A stretch of 64,000 bases of DNA from Tetraselmis striata (GCA_006384855.1 VCJN01001862.1:62001-126000); one strand, 5' to 3'. Shown: positions 52,989 to 64,000, counted from the first letter of the stretch. Notes: generated by a model not told the origin, from the letters alone. A program made the numbers and translations.

Positions 52989-55290
52989 ATGGTGGAAAAG
53001 CGCTCCCCAGAGGGGGAGGCCGGCGGCGCTCAGGACGGTCCACCGGCCGCGAAAGCGCAGCGTCAGGGTTTGTCCCTACAGCCTCGTTGTCCGCTCTGCC
53101 CTTTGTAACCTAGCAGCCGCCGTCGCCCCGCCGACGACGAATTTTGTCAGGCCGGCGAAAATCGACGGCCGTCCGGGTGACACAGGACGTAACAGCGGCG
53201 GAGCCAACGTCGCACTTCCGACCCTGCGACGGCCCCGCGGCCCTGCGGAGGGCGACCCCCCACAACGCGACCGCCTGAACGCATCATTACCCCTGTTTGG
53301 ACCTTTGCACGCGCAGCCACCGCGCTCCACTGACGCACTGCAATTCCGCCCCTCTGCACCCTCCCCTTCCCTACCAGATGACTCCGCCGAGCTTGATGCC
53401 TCTGTGCTGGCCAAGCTGCAGGAGCTGTATGACTCTGGCATCGTGCGTGCCCGCCTGTCTGGCCCTGCATTGCAATCGCCTCGTCGTAGTCCCTCACGTG
53501 CAGTGCGCCAAGTACAATTTGGATTGGTGGCTTCTCATTATTGAAAATGCAAGTACAACTTGTACATGTGCTCCATGTGCGGAGGTAATGCGCATGTTAG
53601 TGTGGATCATGCTGATTGTGTGCTTGCTAATCCCCCGTCCCTACCGCCTCTGGCTCTTTCTGGATTCCGCCCATGCCGCCAGTGCACCAAGGGCGACGTG
53701 GATGAGCGCGCCATGCAGCACCTCAAGAACTTCTCGCCTCAGACCGCGATCGACATCCTGGAGAAATTCCGGAACTGCGACCTCAGCAACGTGCGCAACC
53801 GCAGCGCCTACCTGAGCGGCGTTATGACCCGCTTCCGCAAGCCTGAAGACGGCGACTCCACCACGCCCGCCAGTGGCGGCGGTGGCGGCAACGCCCGCGG
53901 CAGCGGCGATGGCACCCTACCCAAGCACATCCAGCGGCGAATGGACGCCGTGAAGGTGAAGAAGGGCATCGCAGAGGGCACGCTGGACCAGCGCTGCTAC
54001 GACGCGCTCAGCAGCATGACGACCACCATGCAGGAGACGGTGATCGACCAGCTCGAGCGCCAGGACCTAACAGCCATCCGCAACCCCGCTGCCTGGTTCA
54101 TGTCGGTCATCAAGCGTGTCAACCGTGGCGAGCTCGGGCCCGGCAGCAGCGGCGGTGGTGGTGGCGGCGGTGGCGGCGGCGGCGGGCGCGACTATAACAG
54201 CGGCGGCGCCGGCATGGGCGGCATGGGCTTCAACATGGGCTACGTGCCGCCTCCGCGCGCGCCCCCGCCGCGTGGCATGCAGCAGTACGGTGGCATGCCC
54301 GTCAGCGGTGGCTTTGACGGCATGCCGACCGGGATGCCTATCCAGGGCATGCCAGGCATGCAGGGTATGCCAGGCATGCCCGGCATGATGGGCCCAGGTG
54401 CATCCCCGCCCCACCAATATAACCCACCGCCTCCCCTTTTGCTGCAGATGCCACATCCTACCATAACCATGTGTGTGCTAGCTTGGGTCTCCGTGTGCCG
54501 CCCAGTTTCAGGTTGTCTGTATTAAACCCCCGACAGGTCCTGAACGTTTTTATTATTTTTATTTCTATTTGGAGTTTCGAGGGGAAACTTCTAAGTATCT
54601 GGAATGCGAAGTAAATGTTGGGAGGCCATGTATTTGTGGTCATCATTAGTCGAGAGAGTCTGCAGACTTTCTTGAACAGGGGTGGCATACCTGCGACACA
54701 GCGGCCTGCAACGTGCCCATAGCTCGTGGTTTCAGGGGCGCTGAGCTGCAGTGCTGAGCTCCCTTCCCACCCCCCTCTTCTCCCCTCCCGATGCTCCTGT
54801 TGGTGCAGGCGGCTTCAACCCCGGGATGCCCGGCGGGATGCCTGGCATGCAGGGCGCCATGCCCGGCATGATGGGCGGCGGCCGCGACCACAGCATGGCG
54901 CAGATGGCGCTGGGCGTGCGCGTGGACGAGTTCCACAACCTGAGCATGCACGCGCCCATGGTGCACGCGGCGCCCGCGCTCAAGCTGCAGCAGCTGTGGG
55001 ACGAGGGCTGCCGGCTGGTGAGCCTGCTGGACGACCGCGCGTGGGAGGCGCTCGCCTGCCTGGGCGCGCCCGAGTCGCTTGTGGTGATCGAGGAGGTGTC
55101 GGAGTCGCTCATCCGCAACCCTGATGGCATCCGCAATCTCAACGCCTTCTTCATGGTCCGGCCCCCATCTATTCCCTCCTGTTGCACAGGCTGTGTTTCG
55201 CCAACATATCCCGACCGTAACCACTGCCTCCCCCTCTCCAGCAATCTATATGCATTCATACCAGATACCCATTAATATACGCACATTATA

Positions 55291-55329
<39 letters not shown>

Positions 55330-55809
55330 AAGACACGTACCTGCAGGTGTGTGTGTGTGTGTGTGTGTGTGTTTACTGGCAGCCATCTGACCTCTACCCA
55401 CCTTGCTCCTCCCTTGCAGTCGGTGGCCAACAAGTACTTGCGCCCAGGCGGCGAGCGCCCCGGCGCGCTGGGCACCGGGGCCGGCCGCACCGACGACCGC
55501 AGCTCCTCGCGCCCTGTCGGCCGCGACGGCGGGGACCGCCCCGCACGCCAGGACGGCCCGGGCGACCTGTCCCAGCTCGCGCCGCAAGTGCGGCAGAAGG
55601 TGGACGCGCTGATTGCCAGCCACTCGCGCTACCTCAACCGCTCCCACTTCGACGCCGGCGTCGTCAACGCGCTCAAGCAGGTCGGCGACTCCCAGGGGCT
55701 GCTGGTGCTGGACGAGATCGGCGGCAATGACATGGGGAACGTCCGCAACCCGCCTGGCTACATGATGGGCATCATCGCGCGCCACCTGCGCGGGGAGCGC
55801 ACTAGATAG
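52989..55809 (+). CDS. Protein with four hnRNP Q acidic-type (AcD) repeats and Gly/Met-rich linkers
   Basis: Exons 52989-53067, 53114-53442, 53692-54397, 54809-55155 and 55420-55809 join in phase to about 616 aa. The hnRNP Q N-terminal acidic domain (a small helical fold) appears four times: LAKLQELYDSGI joined to GDVDERAMQHLKNF and NRSAYLSGVMTRFRK; GTLDQRCYDAL with NPAAWFMSVIKRVNR; LKLQQLWDEGCRLVSLLDDR with LNAFFMSVANKYLR; and HFDAGVVNALKQVG with NPPGYMMGIIARHLR. Between repeats 2 and 3 lie a poly-Gly run and GMP/GMQ repeats (GMPGMQGMPGMPGMMG). No RRM is seen, unlike animal hnRNP Q/R. A role in RNP assembly or RNA metabolism is inference. The weakest joint is the 46-nt first intron; the ATG at 52989 (AAAATGG) is therefore provisional. 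TG microsatellites occupy the last intron. Confidence 0.85.
55294..55372. repeat. Two (TG)n microsatellites
   Basis: TG runs at 55294-55329 and 55348-55372 in the last intron of the hnRNP Q-like gene. Confidence 0.9.
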
Positions 55810-56129
55810 AGCGGCGCTGGCTGCCTCCGCCAGCCCCCTACTTTCTGTGTAGGGTTATGCTGGCTTTGCTTGCGCGCAATCATGTCAAGTCCCGCCTGAA
55901 CGCTGCTGCTTGTGTAAGAACTCGTGGTTGCAGCTGCTCTTGTCCAACTGCCCACAGCGAAAACAGTTTGCAGTGGTGTGAGGGTGTCCATTGGTGGTGG
56001 TTGGTTCCGGGCATGACGCTGATATTTTAAACAAGTCACGTATGGTGATGGATCTGCGGCATACTGGGCCGACTGGATGGGAATCATATGTGGCCGTCCA
56101 GCATGTACTGGCCGGTGAGCTTCCAGCAG

Positions 56130-57060
56130 CTACTCGCCCTTGCGCAGCATATACGCCACTTGCTTCATGGCCGGCCCGTACTGCGCTGGCTGTGTGCCGA
56201 AGTCCTTCACGACCCGCGCGCCCGCCGCCCCGAAGGACCCTGCGATGTCATCCGTCGAGACGTGGAAGGGCGGTCCACCTGCGCCGCCGTCCGCGCGGTT
56301 CTTCACCTCAAGGTACACGAAGCCACCAGGACGCAGCAGCTGCACGACATCTGCCGCATATGGGGCGCCCTTGGCTGGACCCAAGAAGGCGTAAGCGTCC
56401 TTGTCGAAGATGGTGTCGTACGTGGCCGCCTCGGCGCTGGCCGCGTAGGCCGTGTACGCCTCCCAGCTGGCCACTATCAGGCGCACCCGCTCTCCCTCGT
56501 ACACCGTCGATCCTTCGCCCGCGCCACCTTTTGTTTCGCTCAGGGTCACGCCGCTGTCAGCGAACTGCTTTCTTAGGACGTCGACAGCCACTGAGGACCT
56601 ACGAAGGGCGCAGAAGGTGCACAACAAGTTTTCTTTATATTTATAATTCATGTGTTCCGAGCGGCATTGGGCAGACTACAGTGCCTGACGGTGACCCGAA
56701 GGCTATTGTCGCCACGGCCTGGCCCATCCCATGGCGAATGAGGGTATCCGTGGCCGGAATGTAGCGCTGCGATACACAGCCTCTGTTGCATGAGGCGGGC
56801 AGGAGGGCGACGCACCACTCCACGGCGGTGACGTCGAATCCCTGATCCCACCCGTACTTAACGAAAGCGCAGTCGCCCGCCAGCGGGACCAGCACCCGCG
56901 GCGGGGAGTCGGCTTTCGCGGGGTCCACAAACTGGACGATGTTGCTGTGCTGCGTCTCCCAGTCCTTCACCAGTTCTCCTTGTTTCCAGCGCAAGGAACC
57001 GCCGGCGGCGATGTCCTTGAAGGCGGCATCGAAGGAGGCGGCCCCATCGTAAGACGCCAT
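56130..57060 (-). CDS. Thiopurine S-methyltransferase (TPMT)-family methyltransferase
   Basis: SAM-dependent small-molecule methyltransferase; family members act on thiols, halides or metalloids, and the substrate here is unknown. Minus-strand exons 57060-56816 and 56598-56130 join with TG|G to give VEWSSVAVDVLRKQF, exactly where the family has its VE-IS-AV stretch; the product is 237 aa. Motifs: WKQGELVKDWE (TPMT-type W...), PPRVLVPLAGDCAFVKYGWD (SAM motif I, where VPLCGKS is usual and Cys-Gly-Lys is changed to Ala-Gly-Asp), FDVTAVEW, YDTIFDKDAYAFLGP (motif IV-like) and LLRPGGFVYLEV. The start at 57060 gives MASYDGAASFDAAF. The frame stays open upstream to an earlier Met at about 57225 with a basic, Ser-rich leader that could be an organelle presequence. 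The gene converges with the hnRNP Q-like gene, 320 bp between stops. Confidence 0.88.
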
Positions 57061-59719
57061 CGCGATTCCGGAAGCTCTCCGCAGCAGCCGCCACCGACAG
57101 CGGGCTGGGAAATGTGTGCACTTTCTGTCGCCGGCCACGCGATAGACAGGCGGTCGTGCTAACGAGGGACAGGCACGCGACGCAGTATGCCGGGTGGATA
57201 TAAGCACGTCCAGCTGTTTGAACATGTTGCTTCCTCTTCGGTACAGTACCGGATCGCTGGTGACCGCCGGACGCGTGGCAATCGCGTAGTTGTGGCGCGG
57301 TCGGTGGTGAGCATGGCGTGAGGAGCGGCGCGTAACTTTCACTGAGGATTATGGCCGATTATGCGCTCCTACAGACCTGCTATGGGAGGGTGTCCGTATT
57401 AGTGCCAGTATTGCGGGCTGTAATTCTTGTCGTCGCGGGTTGTATGACCTTCTACTATTATAAAGCACCAGTAGAAGTGTGACGAATAATGAATTGTGAG
57501 CACCTTCTATGGTTTCGGAGCATCACGACACGGGCGCAGATGCGCTTTCAAAGCGATAACTGGGCGGTGTACTTGGATCCTGCATTCGATTCGTCTGCAC
57601 TGGGGGGACGGTGATGATATACCGCGTAGTCGATGATTAAGTGATGACTTTAGCAGGGCGAAAGGAACTTAACATATATATGGAGACGAACGTATATCAA
57701 TTTTTGCGCGCTAATTAATCTACCGTTAAGGAGCAGTTGTGCAACACATGCGGCTCGAGGAAATGATATAAATATCATTGCGTGTTCGTCAAGCTGGTGA
57801 GTCGAGGAGTTGCTCACGTACCACGATTCGCAGTATCATGCACATGCGGTGGCGGGGCGGGGGCTGTGGGGGTTATATGACCACATACATCCAAAAAGTA
57901 GTGTGACTGCCAAACCAATTTGGTGAAAAGAGGTTAAAGAGACTACAGTGCTCTACAGACCCACACGCCCCCGCAATCACAATGACTCCTGGGGTGTGAG
58001 TCTTATCTTACTACCAAATAATGCACTCCCATTGCACCTCTTGTCGTGTGGTGGCACTGTGACTCATCGAAACCTAAAGGTCGGCAAAACTGTATCAGTC
58101 ACCCAATCTCAATACATGGCTTGGTGCAGGATTGCTTAGGAATCATCAACAGTTCTGATTATATACTAAATCGTCAATCTCTCTTGTCTACAGCCGCAAC
58201 TGATAATGTCCCATCAAATGAATAAAGTAGTCGTTCACTATAGCTATATTGAATAATTAGCAGCATGGGCAGCACCTCGATCTATCACACTTTAAATTTC
58301 CTACCTCGCGTGACTGGTATGGGGGACTTCGCCGTTAACTTACAGTGACGATTCACAGCAAATGGCTAAATGATAGGGTTTTGATGCTAGTTGAAGTGGG
58401 TAGGGGGCCTCGTGTTCTTGGGGTCAAATTTGAGTGACTGGGTTTCGCCTCGGAGTGACCGGGTTTCATTGCTTCGGTGATGCGCGACATGATTGATGGA
58501 CAGTATGATGACGTGCGTGCTTGCGATGCGTGCTTGCAATTATTTCGTTGACATGTTATGGATTTATTCAATTATTTGTCATCGTGTTGAAACTTTAAAG
58601 ACTAGGCGATTGTTCTGCTTTATGTGTCTTCGGCAGGTTGACGGTTTACCCGTATTACTTTTTTCTTGCCTCCTAGGGGGCAAGAAACAGCTGGCCTTCA
58701 AAGAACTGCATGATGCCACGGGCCTAGCCGACCCTACGTGCGACAGTCTCAACCGTTTTGAGACTCAGATAACAAACAAAGGTGGTGTGCGGTGGTGGTG
58801 CAAAGACGAGAGGCTTCAGTGTGTTGACAAAACATATATATATATGTCGTTACATGGTTGCCACAACGCTTACCACATGGCAGCATTATATCGTACATAT
58901 GCTCATCGCAGTCTCGGGTACACATCGTACTAGTACTCGTGCACATAGTACATGCATAAACTCGTAGTATATCGTACTCGTATAATGGTAACATACGTCC
59001 CTGCATCACCCTATACTAGTATGCTGTGGATAATTCATACATGTAGACATGTAGGCAGGCCATGAGACACCTTGTCTCATTGTCTGTGCGGTTTTTATCC
59101 AACAACCAGGAATAATAAACTTGTAACAAATTTCAAACTTCGTATTTCCTCCTTACGGGCTTAGCTGTTTACCCAATCCGGATGCCGTGACGCTTTCCAA
59201 CCACATACAACTCGGTTCATGTAAGCCCCCCCCTCCCCGTCTCTCGGTAGCTACTTGTTCTTAAAGGCCGTACATTGTGCTTTCTTGGTTGATCTCGTCG
59301 CCATTTGCCTTGTATATGACTTTATACGCGTACACAAAGGGGGCGACAGCTTCAAGAATAACATTCCAATCCTTCTCATCTCATGTTTTTTGTCCATCGG
59401 CGTAGTTTATCTCTATGTGTGCGCGTAGGGCCACGGTTTGCGCCATAATGAGAGCCACGGATTGCGGCATGGCAACAAGGGCATGATTTGATGGCGGGTT
59501 CCATGATTCATCGGTGTTGAACGGCTCGTAAAGGGTCACTGTCCGCTTGTCCGTGGCAGTCCCGCGCCCCTTCACGAACCCGATGAGTACGCGAATCTGG
59601 ATGAATCCTCAATCGCCGAGAGCTTCATGGCACCTTGCTTCGACTTCTTTCTCATGTTCATTTGCCCGTGATGTTGTGTAAAGTACACCCGCCCACATTT
59701 TGTCCAGCCATGGACTGAG
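57061..59719. other. Long stretch without a supported gene
   Basis: The first part is the 5' flank of the methyltransferase gene. The rest is AT-richer than the gene blocks. A 146-codon ORF (58493-58933, +) and a minus-strand ORF around 59575-59381 (TVTLYEPFNTDESW) lack recognised domains; the latter may be a mobile-element remnant. The inverted motif TTCTTGCC / GGCAAGAA occurs at 58662-58685. Confidence 0.4.
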
Positions 59720-60139
59720 TGATATCATGAGATTATGTGAATGTAAAGTAACTTGACAGTTGAATGAGCGATGCGTCGATTTTCTAGTACCATTTACCAT
59801 TTTTTAGTACCATTTCCAGCAGCGAGTAGCGAGTACCAGTGGCGAGTAGCGAGTACCAGTAGCGAGTACCGAGTATAGCCAGTACTAGCGAGCACCAGTA
59901 GCGAGTACCGGCCCTGCGCGCTGCGCGCTCACAGCCTCCCAACCGTGAGATCGTAATCGGACGGCTGTATAATTAAGAACCGTGGGTGGGTGGGTGGATT
60001 ATAGTACTTAGCAGTATATTCCAGTAGATAAGCGCTTTGGTCATGCACCTATATATAGGCCCGATCCGCTGCACTTTACGGGTGCCCGTACGGCAATAAA
60101 GCTCACCGCCGAAAAATCGACGCTTCGCTGGATAAGGTA
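59720..60139 (-). mobile_element. Dispersed repeat, copy 2 (inverted relative of 18826-19560)
   Basis: Read on the minus strand it starts TTATCCAGCGAAGCGTCGAT, then TTTTCGGCGGTGAGCTTTAT, CGGATCGGGCCTATA, AAGCGCTTATCTACTGG, short CCCA repeats, CGATCTCACGGTTGGGAGG and TACTCGCTACT repeats. It ends with CGCATCGCTCATTCAACTGT, also found at the end of copy 1. It is shorter than copy 1 because the internal repeat arrays are fewer. Confidence 0.7.
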
Positions 60140-60592
60140 GGGACTCGCATCAGATGATTAGAGATGTCGATGACAACAGGTGACGAAAATGTTTATCAAT
60201 GCCCCTGCGCCTTCGCATCACTGGGCGAAGTGGTGTCGCTCGTGAATTCGTGCAAACGCATGTTTACAGTGTTCGCATCATCGTTATTGTGGCATTCATT
60301 CTCGCTGTTGGCACTGCTTGGAAGAACAACACCACCAGCTACAGCTTGGCAGAAGAACAATGACTGCACCTAATGAAGATGCTCATCGGCCATGGCTGCG
60401 AGTATGCAGTGTATAAATAGTGACGTCCTTAGTAGTACAGCACTATAGCGCGCGGGCTATGCCACTTGAGAGTTCAAAGTGGGATGGCGGTATAAACGCG
60501 AAGTACTTTAGCCCTGCGACCGACGCGGGAGAGTACCGAACCAGCACGCCTTTTCAGTGTTCACCTACTACTGCTATTCTAGTATGCATGTA
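60140..60592. other. 3' flank of the DUF3754 gene
   Basis: Short ORFs only; nothing supported. Probably contains the 3' UTR of the minus-strand gene ending at 60593. Confidence 0.4.
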
Positions 60593-63500
60593 CTACTCCA
60601 ACATCCCATGAGACGAAGCACCGGCATCACTCCTGCCCGGCGCTGTGCTGTGCCCGCCTGAGAAGTAGGAGAATCGCCAGTGGTGGGCCACCGGGGAGGC
60701 GAATCTGCTCGACGGCAGGAGCTGCCTGTCCCAGCTCTTCCGCAGCTCCGCCAGCGCCGGCTCGGGCGCCATCACCTGCACCACAGCAACAGCGATTGAC
60801 AACATGCGGAAAAGCCGCAAAGCAGTGGCACAGCACAGTCTCAGAGGCTGATGGCCCGATGGCCAAGCCGGGAATCGACACGCAATGGCAACTAAAGGGT
60901 TTGACCTCCTCCCCCCCCCCCCCCCCATTGAAATCAATGTAAAACCACAAACACACAGTCGCACGTCATGTCGCAAAAACAAGGAGAAGAGCTCCGAAAC
61001 CATCCACCGGAAGAGCGCCGGTAATACCATTTCAACACACTCAGTCACGTAAGGTTTCCTGGTGATGGGTGCGGGGCGCGGCAGCCTCCCGCTGCCGAAG
61101 CACCCGTGCAGGCAGGAGCACGGGGGGCGCCCCCCACCTGGCAGCGTATCCGGCTGCTGCTGGGTAGCGTGGGGCCGTCCTGATGGAGCACGCTGACAAT
61201 GCCCAGCCGGATCAGCTCCTGCAGCGGCTCCTCCAGATTGTATCGCACCTTGGGGGGGGGGGGGGGGGGGAGGGGGGGAAGGCCAGGGCGCACGGGTCAA
61301 GAAAGGGCGGGTGGGGGGGCGGGGGGGGGGGGGGGGGGCGACGCAGTATATATTAGGCAGTAATATGTACTGCGTAACACATCCTTATATACTTATGTAC
61401 TTATATACTTCGTAACATATACTTATACATTATAATTTTGTAATTGAGAAATAGTCATTTATGACATATTTTATAGTTGCCAGTCAGAAACTCCGTCTCA
61501 CAGCACAGTGTGTTACTCCATTATGCTGAAGAGCAAACATAATCTGCATGAATGCTGCTTACTGGCTGTTGAATGTATTCCACCTTTAAAGTCATCTGGA
61601 CGAGATGTTATGATTGGACGTTGCAACAGATGGCCCCACCGGGTCCGCCCACACTCGTCATCCGTCCGGGCGGGTCGATCCCCCCCCCCCCCCCCCCCCC
61701 GGGGTGCACCTTCTCGCCGCACTTCTCCAGGAGCGCCTCCGCTTGCGCCATCACGGCCTCGCAGTCGATGGTGACCACGCTGCTCGGCACCATCTGCCGG
61801 CAGGCGTTCCTGCCCGGCAGGCCGCGCGCGAGGAGCGCGTACAGGATGGCGGCCTGCTTGTACTGCTGCAGCGCGGCCGCGGCGGCGAGGAACTGCCCGA
61901 TGCCGTCCTCGCTCACCACCGTCTTCTCGTGCAGCTGCCGGTGGACGTACCCTGGTACCATCGAGTGCCCGGCCCGGGACAGCGCCCAGGGCGTCAGTGA
62001 GCACGGCCGGGGGGGGAGGCATGGTGGCGTGAATGGCCGGGGCGGGGCGGGGCGAGGCGGGGCGGCCGTCGTGCGGCGACACACCTTCAAAGTAGGTGTA
62101 CATGCGGGTGTAGCCCAGCACCACGCGCATGGCCTGCGTCGCGAGCGTGGAGATCCACACCAGCTGGAGGATGTCGCGGTGGTTGCCGTACAGCACCTGC
62201 CGGCGTGCGCCATGGGGCACCCCGCATGCGTCAGCGTCGCGCGGGGGGGGGCGCAGGGCAACGCACCGGCCGATGTGCCAGGGACCCACCGAGCGCGGAG
62301 GACATGGCGGGTGACGAGCTACACGAACGCCCGGGGCGGGGCGGGAGAGAGCGGCTCACTTGTCCTGTGACATCGATCAACGAGTAACTCTCTACATGGC
62401 GCCAATGCCAATCGCGGCACCCTTTCGTGGCGCCAAGCTCAGCTACTGAACAGCTGCATTCGCATGACGTTAATCAACAGCAGAGAATGCGCCTTATATT
62501 GGACCCCTCTTGTTGCGCAAATAGCGGCCACATGACGGTGCCAGAGGGCACAGCGGCAATGTACCAAAAGCACCGCGGATATGCGGACGTCGGAATGCTC
62601 AATCCGGCATTTAACGCCGGCCTCAGGCGGCCCGGTCCCCACTATGCGCATCTGCGGCTGCCCAGCAATACCTCCCCCCTCAAATGGGGGTTCTACGCAT
62701 GCAGACGCAGATGCGGTTTCATACATTAGGGTTTAAGGCTTTAGGGTTTTAAAGCACTACAAACGCAACGCTCCGAGGTTGCGGTTTGAGCCCCTTTTAA
62801 GACGCCATACTTTTGCTCTGTTATCCGCTCACGCGCAGCTTCGGTATCAAAAGATCACAGCGCTATGATACCGCTGCGACAGGGTGGGGCATGGGGGAGT
62901 TGGGCGAGGGAGGGTAATTGAGGACGTGGCGAAGGGTCGGAGGCGTTCGGAAGGTCGCCACCTGCCCCAGGATGGCCGCGCCGCCGACGACCGCCATGAG
63001 GTCCATCTTGAGGAGGTCCAGCGGGCGGAAGGCGACCTTCCGGAAGGGGAAGCACACCTGCCAGATGGGGACCGGGACGTGCTGGCGGACAAGCAGGGCA
63101 GTTGTCACGCTGCCAATGGCGCCACCGAACCACCGCGGCGTTGCCGCACCGGTCGACAGGGAATCCCCACCAGGACGGCGACGCCTGCTATGGCTGCGGC
63201 GGGCGGGTTGTCCACGGGTGCCGACGCGGGAATAAGAACACACCGAGCGAGAACCCGCCCTGCCCTGCCCTGCCCTACCCTGCCCTGCCTGCTAGTGGTC
63301 CGATGCGGACGAAACTATTTCAAAGGAACTGTAGTGAGTGTTCCTTTTGGTTGCATGCCACCCCGGGTTGAGGCTCATTATAAGGGCGCTTACACCCGCG
63401 TCGGCACGCGTAGATGACCACCAACCCGCCCCCGCCCCCGCCCCCGCTCGCCACGAGGCCCCACATTACCACCTGCATGCGATGCCGGCATCCAATCCGT

Positions 63501-63647
63501 GCGCGTGCCGTGACAATCCGAGCCTCGCATCTTGGGTTCTTTCTTCCCATCGTCGACGTGCCGCCGGAAGCTCATGCCATGTCATGGCCTTCCCTTCATA
63601 ATGTCCAAAAAGACGCCCTCTTTTTCTCCCTTAACCCCCTTTCTTCC

Positions 63648-63686
<39 letters not shown>

Positions 63687-63959
63687 GCGCTCGTATCCAT
63701 GCCCATACACATCACGCACAAAGGTGCCGATGCACTTCTACAGACCGTCATTATGATAAGCCTCAAACTGGGCTAGCGTGCGACCTATCGGAACATTCGC
63801 TACGGCTCCGCCATGGGACAAGCTCACAGCCGCGGCTGGCCGGGCCCCCACCTTGTACACGCGCAGGCTGAGCGGCTGCTCCAGGTACGGCGGCTCCACC
63901 ACCGGCGGCGGCTCCGCGCCCGGGTGAGGCGCGAGCGCTCGCAGCACCCGCGGCAGCCT
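60593..63959 (-). CDS. DUF3754/TMEM143-like membrane protein, 5' end outside the window
   Basis: Conserved eukaryotic protein of unknown function, in animals a mitochondrial membrane protein. Minus-strand exons 63959-63852, 63081-62962, 62196-62085, 61951-61710, 61248-61138 and 60775-60593 join in phase to about 291 residues. Earlier exons must lie beyond 64000. The family order is kept: PYLEQPLSLRVYK then HVPVPIWQVCFPFRKVAFRP and LDLLKMDLMAVVGGAAILGQ (transmembrane segment 1). Next come DILQLVWISTLATQAMRVVL (segment 2) with GYTRMYTYFEGYVHRQLHEK, and a helical domain with TVVSEDGIGQFLAAAAALQQ, YKQAAILYALLARGL and VVTIDCEAVMAQAEALLEK. VRYNLEEPLQELIRLGIVS matches the winged-helix-like end that closes the domain. 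The last 45 residues are low complexity. Introns hold poly-C/G runs, an AC microsatellite, CCCTG pentamers and a telomere-like motif. Confidence 0.85.
61253..61339. repeat. Poly-G runs before an acceptor site
   Basis: G-rich runs at 61253-61278 and 61314-61339 (plus strand). On the minus strand they form the C-rich stretch just upstream of the exon at 61248, in place of a normal pyrimidine tract. Confidence 0.85.
62725..62753. repeat. Telomere-like motif
   Basis: TTAGGGTTTAAGGCTTTAGGG then TTTT, two degenerate TTTAGGG units in an intron of the DUF3754 gene. Confidence 0.55.
63258..63290. repeat. CCCTG pentamer repeat
   Basis: Six units of CCCTG/CCCTA in the first visible intron of the DUF3754 gene. 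Confidence 0.85.
63427..63450. repeat. (CCCCCG)n run
   Basis: Four units of five C and one G; the complementary strand could form a quadruplex. Intronic. Confidence 0.8.
63649..63685. repeat. (AC)n microsatellite
   Basis: About 18 AC units in the first visible intron of the DUF3754 gene. Confidence 0.95.
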
Positions 63960-64000
63960 CTGCGGAGGAAGGGGAAGGGCCAGCGGCGTGCTCAGCCGCG

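Noticed and set aside
55246-55785. Minus-strand ORF with HTHTHT runs
   Set aside because: Translation of the TG microsatellites and antisense of the last hnRNP Q-like exon.
61513-62289. 258-aa minus-strand ORF
   Set aside because: Reads the DUF3754 exons in the wrong frame; the spliced frame has family motifs across every junction.

Overview
This is nuclear DNA from a eukaryote, most likely a GC-rich green alga (Chlorophyta). Genes are split into many short exons. Introns carry long poly-C/poly-G runs and microsatellites, and splice donors are often GTGCGN. TTTAGGG-type telomere-like motifs occur inside the window. One gene (bL34) has a plastid-type N-terminal extension. Species and class cannot be fixed from the sequence.

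Eight cellular genes can be modelled, six of them as complete exon chains with consistent reading phase. In order: an exonuclease III/AP endonuclease (402-6295, +); a short-chain dehydrogenase/reductase (7656-10063, -); a Ser/Thr protein kinase (39496-41861, +); a MATE transporter (43432-45900, +); organellar ribosomal protein bL34 (46640-47822, -); a protein with repeated hnRNP Q acidic-type domains (52989-55809, +); a TPMT-like methyltransferase (56130-57060, -); and a DUF3754/TMEM143-like membrane protein (60593 to the right edge, -, 5' end missing). They look like unrelated housekeeping genes; several neighbours converge, but no cluster of related functions is visible.

The stretch 14.6-38.8 kb and the block 48.5-51.8 kb are rich in mobile elements. 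They hold a decayed DIRS-type retroelement with gag, reverse transcriptase/RNase H and tyrosine recombinase pieces (16.9-26.6 kb). They also hold three copies (A, B, C) of a second family in which a gag-like gene with an RG-rich tail is followed directly by a tyrosine recombinase, with no reverse transcriptase between. Copy C keeps a split direct repeat layout (A1 - gag - recombinase - B1 - A2 - B2). Copy B has been broken by a 2.2-kb element with 31-bp terminal inverted repeats, a 66-bp minisatellite and a smaller insertion.

Other relics are a decayed RtcB-like RNA ligase (27.5-30.3 kb), a LINE-like ORF end (37.5-38.4 kb), a small foldback element inside an AP endonuclease intron, an inverted pair of dispersed repeats (18.8 and 59.8 kb), and short A-tailed repeats. 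Most candidate ORFs between these features are frame shadows in GC-rich DNA and are not reported.
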